This document shows positions 1-7,059 of a DNA stretch of 12,824 nucleotides, piece after piece; the first letter of the stretch is position 1, and the number at the start of each line of letters is the position of its first letter. Made by a program: the position numbers and the translations under genes. The notes beneath the pieces were generated by a model. That model saw only the letters and a list, made by a program, of their open reading frames with translations. It was not told the origin of the DNA and searched no databases. The DNA is from Pigoraptor vietnamica (Eukaryota > Opisthokonta > Filasterea): positions 1-12,824 of the forward strand of contig CALSCQ010001262.1 of assembly GCA_943704525.1 (NCBI GenBank). Reading direction: 5' to 3'.

Positions 1-56
1 GGGGGGGGGAAGAATATGGGTCTCACTCGCGCACAGGCGCAGTCGGCTGTATTTCG

Positions 57-1086
57 TCATCGCGCGCGTATTTGGCCAGGCGCTTGTGTGCGAGTGGGCA
101 GGGCGTGGGGGCGGCCGTGCAGTTGCTCACAGCGCTTCACGAAGGCGCCGACCATCGTTCGCGACACCTCGTCGAAAAACACCTGCGACAGAGCGGGTCA
201 GCTTGAACTTGAACCACTTGAGCGTGTGCGTGCATGTGTGCGCGTGCAGCGTGCGACCATATGGCATTGATGGGTGCGACAAGAGGGGCAATGCAAGGAC
301 AGCGAAAAGCAAGGACCCACACACCTTTGCAAGATTGGCGTGTAGACGCGACTTGAACTCAAACGACACGTAAAAATCGATGGCGCACGTGGGACCGTCC
401 GTCCGCGGCCCTTCCGTGAACCTCCATGTTGTGCACATGTGACGGAATAGCGTGCCGTTGCGACTTACGGCCTGCGCGGTCGCATAAATTACTCGCACGC
501 ACATGCAACTCCACGTCGAGCGTGACACAGCCGAGAGGGGAAAAGAAGAGGGACGCTGCAAGATACTAAGACCCTCGCGATGTGTGCATGTGCTGTCCAT
601 TTGTGACGACACACTTTCAATATACCATAACACTCGTGCGTGGCGCAGGGACCCCTCACGCACCTGCACATAATAGTTCGGTTTGAGAGTAACCGACGAT
701 TGATATCGCTCGATGACGGGCGGAAATCCCACGACAAGCTCCGCGACGACGCACTCTTTGCCGCGGCTCACGATGGTGGACTCCTTCACCCACGGCACGA
801 ACTCACGGTACTTCTCCACAGCACTCACAACATCGAACACTTGTTGCGCAGAATAGCTGCGGATGCAAAAAAAGTAAAGAGGGCGGTTGGCGCGTGACAC
901 AACGACAATAAATTGACGCACGAAACAGGATGGTGAGTGCGTCACTCCCACTCACCCCAATAATTTGCGCTCCGTGTGCGTGATGGGCTCAAGCGCATCC
1001 GCAGAAAACGGGTTCGGCAATCCAAATAGCTGGCGAACGGGCGGCTGTCGTGCGCATGACCGCAGGGAACCCGCAGCCGCCAACAT
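57..1086 (-). CDS. COQ10: Coenzyme Q-binding protein COQ10 (START-like), mitochondrial; 4 exons
   Basis: Model: complement(join(57..182, 325..471, 664..856, 956..1086)), 597 nt, 198 aa; introns of 142, 192 and 99 nt, all GT..AG with matching phases. COQ10 is a mitochondrial inner-membrane-associated START/polyketide-cyclase-fold protein that binds coenzyme Q and is needed for efficient quinone use in respiration and Q synthesis. Visible signatures in order: an Arg-rich N-terminus without acidic residues (MLAAAGSLRSCARQPPVRQ), typical of a mitochondrial presequence; ERKLLGYSAQQVFDVV; YREFVPW; the family hallmark ELVVGFPPVIERYQSSVTL; LFRHMCTTWRF; DFYVSFEFKSRLHANLAK joined across the last intron to VFFDEVSRTMVGAFVKR. 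The ends are set by these joins: GG|C makes the Gly of LLGYS, and LAK|VFFDEV is phase 0. Length is close to yeast Coq10 (about 207 aa). The last ~24 residues, rich in Pro/Arg, are not conserved. The gene is divergent from the Acl4-like gene. Family assignment is secure; splice details are inferred. Confidence 0.93.
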
Positions 1087-1474
1087 CACGCCCTTAGCGC
1101 CCTTCGAGGCTCACCACTATAGATATCTGCACAGGGATTAAGGGAACAGCGCACACCTACAAAGAGTTTCAAGCGGGCCTGTGGAGCAACGAAACGCTGT
1201 GTGTGTGTGTGTGTGGCTGTCCGTCAATCCTGCAACTGTCGCCGCCGTAAAAACGCTCCTCAGTTGCGGCCGACGAGTGACCGTTCGTGTGCGTGACGTC
1301 ATCGTATGGCTGAATACGAGTTCCGAAACCTCGGTACATTTGTGTCCGGACAAGTAACAGCACGTGCTGCCGGCAGGGTCAAGTGTGCTTATGCTGTATC
1401 GCGCTTGACGGCAAAGCACTCGAAAAGCGACTTGAGTGTGAGAGCCTCCGGCGAGAGAGACTTGCTGTTTGAAG
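1087..1474. promoter_or_regulatory. Divergent intergenic region between COQ10 and the Acl4-like gene
   Basis: This 388-bp stretch lies between two start codons facing away from each other, so it should hold both promoters. It contains a (TG)9 tract at 1198-1215, a perfect palindromic CRE (TGACGTCA) at 1294-1301, and a 12-bp palindrome CAGCACGTGCTG at 1358-1369 centred on an E-box, overlapping a second palindrome CTGCCGGCAG at 1367-1376. No clear TATA box is seen. An ATG at 1306 opens a 76-codon frame that overlaps the Acl4-like start in another frame, so transcription of that gene probably begins downstream of 1306. Promoter function is inferred from position. Confidence 0.5.
1198..1215. repeat. 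(TG)9 microsatellite
   Basis: Uninterrupted TG dinucleotide run of nine units in the divergent COQ10/Acl4-like intergenic region, directly visible. Such alternating purine-pyrimidine tracts recur throughout the introns of this window. Confidence 0.95.
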
Positions 1475-3518
1475 ATGGGCAAGCAGAGTGCGCGCCAGAA
1501 GGCGAAACGCACGGACCCGAAGACCACGTCGCTTGACGAGATGCGGTCTGGGCGATCACGACAACAGAAGTACTCTGCGGACGAACTTCTTGACAAGTGA
1601 GATGCTGCACATTGCATGCCCTCTGTGTTTGAGTTAGTGTGTGATGTGTGTGTGCGTGCGTTTGGAGTGCCGGAATAATGGTCGGAGTACGTGTGGTGCG
1701 CGTGTGTTTTGGAGTGCCGGAATAATGGGCAGAGTACGTGTGAATGTGTGTGGTGCCAGTGGAGGCAATATGTAACTGGCCTGTCGCTTTGCGTAGGGTG
1801 GAAGAGTATGTCGAAGAATGCAACTTTGAGCTCGCGTACCAGTTCTGCGAGAGGGCGCTGAAACAAGAGCCCGAAAACCCGCGTGCGCTCGAATTCATGG
1901 GGGAGATCTTGCTTGAGGCCGGAAATGCCGACGCCGCGCATCAGTGCCTCGTCAAGGCAATCGAGGTCGAACCGGAGGGAAGCTTCACAAAGTACCTCTA
2001 CCTTGCGCAGTTGCAACCGGGCGCTGTCGCTGTGGCCACGTACAGGAAGGGCATGGAGCTGATGGATGCGGAGCGCCGGCGGCTGTTGGAGTTTACACCG
2101 GTACGTTCTCTCCGCCGACCCCGTGTTTTTTTAAGGTCGATTGGCGCTTCGAGTCGATCGAATTCATCCTTTGTGACTATACTTGCATCAATTGACCGTT
2201 CGTTTGTTCTTGTTTCCGTGCGCAGCCGAAAGAAGAGGAGGCCCGTGAACTAGCGGCTCGAATGTCCACTGTGTTTTGCGCAATCGCAGAGCTTTTCATG
2301 AGTGACCTCTGGTGAGTCCAGTACGAGAGTGTTGTGTGTGAGTGCGCACTGTGCGCTTTGATAATGCGTATGTGCGCGTGTATGCGCTGGCACACGTGCC
2401 GTAACGATCTCTCACGCATCCCTCCATCCCTCTCACGCATCCCTGCATCCTTCCTCTCATGCATCCCTCCATCCTTCCTCTCACGCATCCCTGCATCCTT
2501 CCTGTCACGCATCCCTCCATCCTTCCAACCCAGCTACGAGGACAACGCGGAGGCAGCCTGCGAGGAGGCGGTGAGCCGCGCCCTCCAGTGCGATCCGAGC
2601 AGCGCAGAGGCGCTGCAGACGAAAGCGAGCCTCCTCATCAGCCAACAACGGCCGGAAGAGGCGCGGCCGTACATTCGCCAGAGCGTGGAGATGTGGATGG
2701 GCAAGGATGAGGGTGCGTACTGTGTGTCGCGTTTGTGTCTTTGCGATTAATATACACGCGCACTTGTACGCACACGCACACGTTGGTTCATGCACACGCA
2801 ATCTCATGTTCTTTCCATCCAGATAGTTCTCCTCCCCCTGTTTCGTCGCTGACCCTGGCATCCCGCACCCGTGTCGCAGACCAATTGGAGGGCAGGCTGC
2901 CGTCGTACGACACGCGCGTGGCGTCTGCGCGGATATTGATCGAGCTGGGGGAGCACGAGCTCGCCGGGGACGTCTTGGACAGGCTGCTCGACGAGGACGA
3001 CAATGTTGTGCAGGTGCGTCGTGGATTGCCAAAGCATTGAATGCATGGCTGTGCGAATTTCTTACTTCGGTGCTATTGGGTCAATACGATGTGCGCACGA
3101 CTGATTGGAGATACACTATGCACAGGTGTGGTATTTGAGCGGGTGGAACGCGTACGTCGCCGGTGACTTGCCAACGGCCAAGAGTATGCTGAAGAAGACT
3201 CTGGAGGTGGGTGCAATCGTATACACTTTGTGTGCATGAGTTCCTGTGCGGTTGTGTCTGTGCGCGCGCGTGTGTGCGTGCGTTTGCGTGCGTGCGTGCG
3301 CGTTACTCTCGCCTCACATGCTACTGTCTTCTCGTCAGTTGCGCGATGTGCTCGCGCAAGAGCCGGGCTTCGAGTGCGACGACGAACAGCTCCTCCAACA
3401 CGCAAACGAACTTCTTGTCGAATTGGCGAACGTTGAGGAGGTGGCAGAGGACGACGGCGCAAATGACGAGGGCGCGTGGACGGACGAGGATGACGAAGGA
3501 GAGGCCATGGAACAATAG
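1475..3518 (+). CDS. ACL4: TPR protein, Acl4-like (assembly chaperone of ribosomal protein uL4); 7 exons
   Basis: Model: join(1475..1596, 1797..2100, 2226..2311, 2534..2712, 2880..3013, 3126..3206, 3339..3518), 1086 nt, 361 aa; introns 200, 125, 222, 167, 112 and 132 nt, all GT..AG. Start context is good (A at -3, G at +4). N-terminus is basic (MGKQSARQKAKR), then SADELLDKVEEYVEE leads into helical TPR-like repeats: about 42-75, about 76-109 (ALEFMGEILLEAGNADAAHQ), and 172-230 (CDPSSAEALQTKASLLISQQ). After these come ILIELGEHELAGDVLDRLL and VWYLSGWNAYVAGD, and an Asp/Glu-rich tail at 333-361. This order, including the TKYLYLAQL and DLCYEDNAE segments and the acidic C-terminus, matches the fungal Acl4 family (yeast YDR161W), which captures newly made Rpl4 for ribosome assembly. 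The family link is remembered similarity; a generic TPR protein is the alternative. An E-box palindrome lies about 110 bp upstream. Intron 3 contains a minisatellite and intron 1 a duplication. Confidence 0.82.
1661..1742 (+). repeat. 47-bp-period tandem duplication in intron 1 of the Acl4-like gene
   Basis: Two 35-bp copies at 1661-1695 and 1708-1742 both begin TTTGGAGTGCCGGAATAATG and end GAGTACGTGTG. They differ at two positions and start 47 bp apart. The 12-nt spacer and the flanks are GT/GC-rich. The repeat lies wholly inside the 200-nt intron. Confidence 0.9.
2411..2527 (+). repeat. 24-bp minisatellite, about five copies, in intron 3 of the Acl4-like gene
   Basis: Copies at 2411-2431 (short), 2432-2455, 2456-2479, 2480-2503 and 2504-2527 share a unit beginning CTCACGCATCCCTSCATCC. 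The S position reads C, G, C, G, C through the array, giving a 48-bp dimeric super-repeat. The array ends six bases before the acceptor AG at 2532-2533, so it also serves as the pyrimidine-rich acceptor region. Spacing is uniform with no unique spacers. Confidence 0.95.
3259..3303 (+). repeat. Alternating purine-pyrimidine (GT/GC) tract in intron 6 of the Acl4-like gene
   Basis: Bases 3259-3283 and 3285-3303 alternate purine and pyrimidine almost without break (TG and CG steps, with a GTGC/GCGT pattern). This composition can form left-handed Z-DNA. It occupies about a third of a 132-nt intron. Confidence 0.8.
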
Positions 3519-3653
3519 GAGTTTGAGGGAGAGGGCTTCGTCTGCGTGCGGCGTGCGTTTGCCCCGTTTGCGTTATAAACAAAGCTACGTGCGCTTCGCA
3601 ACTTTGCAACGATGCAGTTAACGAACGCTTTAGATGAGATATTTCTACGCTGC

Positions 3654-3683
3654 TGCACGCACGCGCACGCGCACGCACACGCA
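3654..3683. repeat. Alternating CA/CG tract between the convergent 3' ends
   Basis: A 30-bp perfectly alternating purine-pyrimidine tract (CA and CG steps) lies in the 204-bp gap between the stop codon of the Acl4-like gene (3516-3518) and that of the minus-strand membrane-protein gene (3723-3725). No AATAAA is seen in this gap on either strand. Confidence 0.8.
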
Positions 3684-3722
3684 AGGCAACCGAAAGACAA
3701 CGCAACGGACAACACGCAGAAA

Positions 3723-4869
3723 TCAAGCCGCCATGCGCTCGTCGTACTCCTGTTTGCAGCGCGCCACGCGTGCTGCGATGAGGGCCATCTGTTCCTTCGT
3801 TCCCCCGTTGAACTTTTTGCCGGCGCCCGTCTTCTCACGGCCGTCCCGTGCGTACTTGCGCTCTTGGTCCTTTGTTACGAAGCCTATTTTGCGGAATGGG
3901 CGCATCATGAAACCGTGGGACACTTTGGCGTCTGCGAAGAGAAGGAACCACGAGTTAGCAAAGCGTACGCACGGTGAGCACCTTCTAATGGCGCAAGAGG
4001 GAGACACACTGTTTGAAAAAGCTTCTGCAGTGCAGAGTCCCCACGCGGGAACAGGACACTCACAGCGCAGTTCGTCGTAGCCGACAATGTCCGTCTTGCG
4101 CGTCGATGGCTGGTCAGGCACGCAGTAGTACCACATGACCTCGCACGTGGTCACAACAATGTAGCTGTGCTCCATTATGTCTGCAGTGGGAATGGGGACG
4201 GAATTAGAGGTAGGCCGAGAGCGAAGTGTACTGTAGCAGCGGAGTATTCACACGCAATGGATATGGTCGTCCTATCGAAGAATTGCACGTATGCTTGACT
4301 ACGTTTGCAAACACCCTCACGGTAACACACATGACGCCCCATGCACCAACACAAACAATACAGGGATACTCACGCTTCCGGCGAAGTCCAAAACCGGCAG
4401 ATATCGTGAGGGTGACGAGCGCAATGGGCGAGAACAGCAGCATGGCCGCTGGTAGGATGATGCCCCGCACAAACACCTTGTTCGCGTTGGGCGCCAGCGA
4501 AGCCACCGTCACAATACGACCCTTGCACTGCGCTTGCATGTCGCGGACAACAGACGCCGGCGGGTGGCAGTCGATAAACTCGACACTCTGCAGCTCGTCG
4601 GCCGACGGAGCGACGACCGCAGTCACCTCGTAGACTGCCAGTGCGGCCGGAAGAGTGTCCTTCTTGGGCCCATAAAGGTGCGAGTCGCAGTCCATGATGG
4701 TCACGGAGGGAACCTCAATTGCAACTGCGGGAGCCATGTTTTTCGCGGCAGGCGTTGGCGAATGCGCGTTGCAGTCGACGATTATCGCAGCCGTCGCTGT
4801 GTTGAGGGACGTCGCAGTGGCAGTTTCCGAGAGCACCGGCTCTTCTTTCTGGTGCTCTGAAGTATGCAT
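3723..4869 (-). CDS. Unrecognised single-pass membrane protein with three 'DC' motifs; 3 exons
   Basis: Model: complement(join(3723..3931, 4064..4180, 4374..4869)), 822 nt, 273 aa; introns 132 and 193 nt, GT..AG, with branch-like CTAAC and CTAAT before their acceptors. I do not recognise the family. Residues 1-133 are Ala/Val/Thr-rich and carry three similar motifs: IIVDCN (29-34), TIMDCD (57-62) and EFIDCH (96-101). A strong hydrophobic segment at about 135-161 (GIILPAAMLLFSPIALVTL) is followed by GLRRKH, a positive cluster suggesting a cytosolic C-terminal side. Residues 166-208 (SYIVVTTCEVMWYYCVP) look like the start of a small beta domain. The end is basic and helical, reaching ARVARCKQEYDERMAA. 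There is no signal peptide at the N-terminus. The first ATG (4867-4869) has A at -3. Frame continuity across both introns supports it being real; its role is unknown. Confidence 0.68.
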
Positions 4870-4880
4870 CTTGCCTGCCA

Positions 4881-4887
4881 ATATATA
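4881..4887 (-). promoter_or_regulatory. TATATAT element close to the membrane-protein start codon
   Basis: On the minus strand TATATAT sits 12-18 nt before the ATG at 4869-4867. A functional TATA box usually sits 25-31 nt before the transcript start, so if used here the transcript would begin inside the annotated first exon. Confidence 0.25.
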
Positions 4888-5019
4888 GGTCTCAGGGCCA
4901 AGGGGTGTGCGAGAGTGAACTTTTTGGCGACAACAACACGTGCGCGAGTTGAAAGGTGTCCGTTCCTTCGAGGTGACATTCCACTGTCACACACAAGGCG
5001 AAAATAGCCGCTCGGAATG

Positions 5020-5110
5020 GCCCGTTATTCCTATATAAGTTGTATATAGTTTCAATATTTCTTAATAAGTATAAATTGCGCCGTAAATTGCGTCCATATA
5101 TGGAAAATAC
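5020..5110. promoter_or_regulatory. AT-rich island with TATA box and CC(A/T)6GG palindrome
   Basis: Within GC-rich surroundings these ~90 bp are strongly AT-rich. They contain TATATAAG at about 5032-5039 (a good TATA-box match on the plus strand), further TATATAG and AATAAG runs, and CCATATATGG at 5094-5103. The last is a perfect CArG-box consensus, the binding site of SRF-type MADS-box factors. Function is inferred. Confidence 0.4.
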
Positions 5111-5311
5111 AGTCCCGAGTCGTCGGGGATGCATCGGGAAGCGCTCCGAGAGATCCCTTTTGTGGGCAAATCGAAGCCCTTTACCCCGTCATGGAGGGGA
5201 AATGCCCAGCGCATGTGCCGCGCACTGTGGGTGTGGGCGCGTGTTTACAGTCGTTTTTGTGCTCTCAGCGAAAATTGAACGGGAGATGCGCCAAGTGGAT
5301 CTCGCCCAGCT

Positions 5312-5355
5312 CACGTGTAGTGACGTAACAGTGTGGGAGCCGAGTGGATTTGCAT
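5312..5355 (+). promoter_or_regulatory. E-box, CRE-like and octamer motifs before the Met-sulfoxide reductase gene
   Basis: Three exact consensus-like motifs fall within 44 bp: CACGTG (5312-5317), TGACGTAA (5321-5328) and ATTTGCAT (5348-5355, complement of the POU octamer ATGCAAAT). They lie 72-115 bp upstream of the start codon at 5427, a normal proximal-promoter position. Binding is not shown. Confidence 0.35.
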
Positions 5356-5426
5356 CAGAGATTTTTGAGCTGTCTTAGACAAATCGCAACAACTTGGCCG
5401 TCATTGTCTCTGAATTGCTATTGAGA

Positions 5427-6834
5427 ATGCTGCCCGAAGGCAACTCGCACCACAGCCTCAAGGGGCTCAGCAAGGCGGATGCCTATAAGGAGATGTTGTC
5501 ACAAGCAGAGGCGGTCATGCACGGCGAGAGAAACTACGTGGGTTGACATTTGACCTTGTGTGTGTGTGCGTGTGTGTGCCGCGCGCGCGTGTGTGTGCAT
5601 GTGTCTGTGTGAACTGGGTCGGGTCGATGAGTGTTTGTAAGCGCGGATGCGTGTGGCGTTTGTGTGTTTAGTGGCAGTCAGTAAATCCGAGTCGGTTGGG
5701 GCTGCGCCGGCGGAGTGATGTGCTGCGGATGAGATGCCGATCACTGAGGCGCTGTTGTGAAGTGTGGTCGTGGCGAGTGTCGGTATGCCAATTATGTTCG
5801 GTGGTGTCAATCCGACGGTGTGTGCGTGTGCGCGTTCAGCTCTGTGTTCTGTCAGTAGGAGTGTGGGTGCTGTTTAATGTCAGGTGCACTGCATCTACGC
5901 TTATCTGAAGTCAAACTGGCGTCACGCACGGTTTCCAAGACGTGCCAGTTCATCTAAACGACTGCCGGATATCGGCTGTGTTTATGACATTGGTTGTGTC
6001 ATCCACTTCGGATTGACTTATTTGTCGCGGATCGTCTCATTGTTCGGCCTCGCAGATTGCGAATCTCGCCAACGTCGCGGCCATCATATACCACGGCCTG
6101 AACGGGCGCGACGAGGCACCCGTCAACTGGGCTGGTTTTTACCTCACTGACACGTCGAAGCCTCATGGCGAGCTCGTGCTTGGCCCATTCCAAGGGAAGG
6201 TCGCTTGCGTTCGCATCCGTTTCGGTCGCGGTGTGTGCGGCACTGCGGCGCAGTCGCAGACAACGCAGGTGTGGAGCGAATTGTGTGGGTCACAGTTGGA
6301 GCTGTTCCGGCACTGCTACTCCTGCAGCGTTCAGCGCTCGCACCATGATGGTCTTCAGAAACGGCACTTATGCCACTGACGTCGACTACTTACGGCCACG
6401 TATGAAGATGCTCGCCAGTGTAACTGACTTTGGTCCGCCCTTCTGCTCGCTTAGCTCGTGCCAAACGTCCACGAATTTCCCGGCCACATTGCCTGCGACT
6501 CGGCCTCAAATTCCGAAGTTGTCGTTCCGATGGTTCTGAATAAGGTGAGTTATCGTGCGCTGAATGGATCATTCCGCCGACAGACCTGATTGAACTGTCA
6601 CAGTGGCGTAGATGCGTTGACTGTACTTGACGTCGCTGTCGGCCGCGGCAGCAATTCATGCCATTCTTGAGTTGTCGGGTGACTCACTTGCTTCTGTTCA
6701 ACTGCCGATTGCAGCGCGTATATGGCGTCCTCGATCTCGACTCGAGTGTATTGAATGGATTTGACTCGGAAGATCAGCGAGGACTCGAAGCTATTGTGGC
6801 CGCGCTGATGAGCGGATGCGATTTGCCCCAATAA
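5427..6834 (+). CDS. fRMsr: Free methionine-(R)-sulfoxide reductase (fRMsr, GAF fold); 4 exons
   Basis: Model: join(5427..5537, 6056..6268, 6455..6544, 6715..6834), 534 nt, 177 aa; introns 518, 186 and 170 nt, all phase 0, GT..AG. The enzyme reduces free (not protein-bound) methionine-R-sulfoxide using thioredoxin; homologues are yeast YKL069W and E. coli MsrC/YebR. Diagnostic segments: [70 protein letters not shown] and [10 protein letters not shown]. The three redox cysteines fall at C88, C98 and C122; spacing of 10 and 24 is the same as in the yeast and E. coli enzymes. Length matches the family (160-180 aa). Exon joins restore the family sequence without gaps. Start ATG has A at -3. The TAA stop lies inside an AATAAA hexamer (6830-6835). 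Intron 1 is the longest in the window. The enzyme is known mainly from bacteria and unicellular eukaryotes, which bears on the organism. Confidence 0.95.
5538..6055 (+). other. 518-nt intron 1 of the Met-sulfoxide reductase gene
   Basis: The intron opens with GTGGGT and ends CGCAG; a TTGAC branch-like motif lies about 40 nt before the acceptor. It is two to five times longer than the others here. Its first 70 nt are dominated by a GT/GC alternating tract. The remainder is GT-leaning, with no coding exon, tRNA or clear snoRNA seen. The flanking exons join directly in the family alignment, so no exon is missing. Confidence 0.8.
5557..5604 (+). repeat. Alternating GT/GC tract (Z-DNA-prone) in intron 1
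   Basis: Two uninterrupted alternating purine-pyrimidine blocks, 5557-5579 and 5580-5604, meet at a CC step and include a run of four to five GC units. This is the longest such tract in the window. Confidence 0.85.
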
Positions 6835-6835
6835 A
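6830..6835 (+). terminator. AATAAA polyadenylation hexamer overlapping the stop codon
   Basis: The last codons of the Met-sulfoxide reductase read CCC CAA TAA followed by A, so the TAA stop (6832-6834) is embedded in a canonical AATAAA. If used, the 3' UTR would be only some 10-30 nt. No other plus-strand AATAAA follows nearby. Confidence 0.4.
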
Positions 6836-7059
6836 TCAAATCCACTAGTCGTGCGTTATGCGAGCGACACAAATTTTTAAACCGAAAGCGGCGGCGTCGA
6901 TGTCCACTTGGAAACGGCCTGCCGATTGACTGCAAGCCACCTCGGCCGGTAGGACACTGAAATGTGCGACGGCTGGCCCCCGCCGCGCGCCTTGAAAGCC
7001 GCCGGAACGTGACGATGTCTGTCGCTTGGCAGTCAACGCCGAGCGTGGGTGCGGTCTCA

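Larger units (their letters stand above)
4870..5426. promoter_or_regulatory. Divergent intergenic region between the membrane-protein gene and the Met-sulfoxide reductase gene
   Basis: This 557-bp stretch separates two outward-facing start codons. Seen on reading: TATATAT at 4881-4887; CACGTG at 4937-4942; an AT-rich island about 5020-5110; CACGTG at 5312-5317; TGACGTAA at 5321-5328; octamer ATTTGCAT at 5348-5355. No RNA gene or convincing coding frame was found; a 5040-5378 plus-strand frame has no recognisable content. Regulatory role is inferred from position. Confidence 0.5.

Noticed and set aside
127-951. Single 274-codon minus-strand frame as a complete gene
   Set aside because: It reads through two introns of COQ10; the intronic segments are junk between conserved blocks, and the true last exon is in another frame (57-182).
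1306-1536. 76-codon frame from ATG 1306 overlapping the Acl4-like start
   Set aside because: Its translation has no recognisable content and runs out of frame over the better-supported start at 1475. It is at most an upstream ORF if transcription starts before 1306.
2411-2527. Regular repeats resembling a CRISPR array
   Set aside because: The 24-bp units are directly tandem with no unique spacers, inside a spliceosomal intron of a eukaryotic gene; it is a minisatellite.
4204-4881. TTG-initiated extension (AGK) of the orphan membrane protein
   Set aside because: The first ATG at 4867-4869 has an acceptable context; a TTG start is unlikely in a eukaryotic nuclear gene.
5040-5378. 112-codon plus-strand frame before the Met-sulfoxide reductase gene
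   Set aside because: It begins in the AT-rich promoter-like island, has no known motif, and would be an unlikely gene within a divergent promoter; no splice link to the 5427 exon is needed.
6345-6427. Possible C/D-box snoRNA in intron 2 of the Met-sulfoxide reductase gene (ATGATGG, CTGA, ATGAAGA, CTGA in order)
   Set aside because: The C box is imperfect, no terminal stem pairs next to the boxes, and the last CTGA is better explained as the branch point (CTGAC, about 27 nt before the acceptor).
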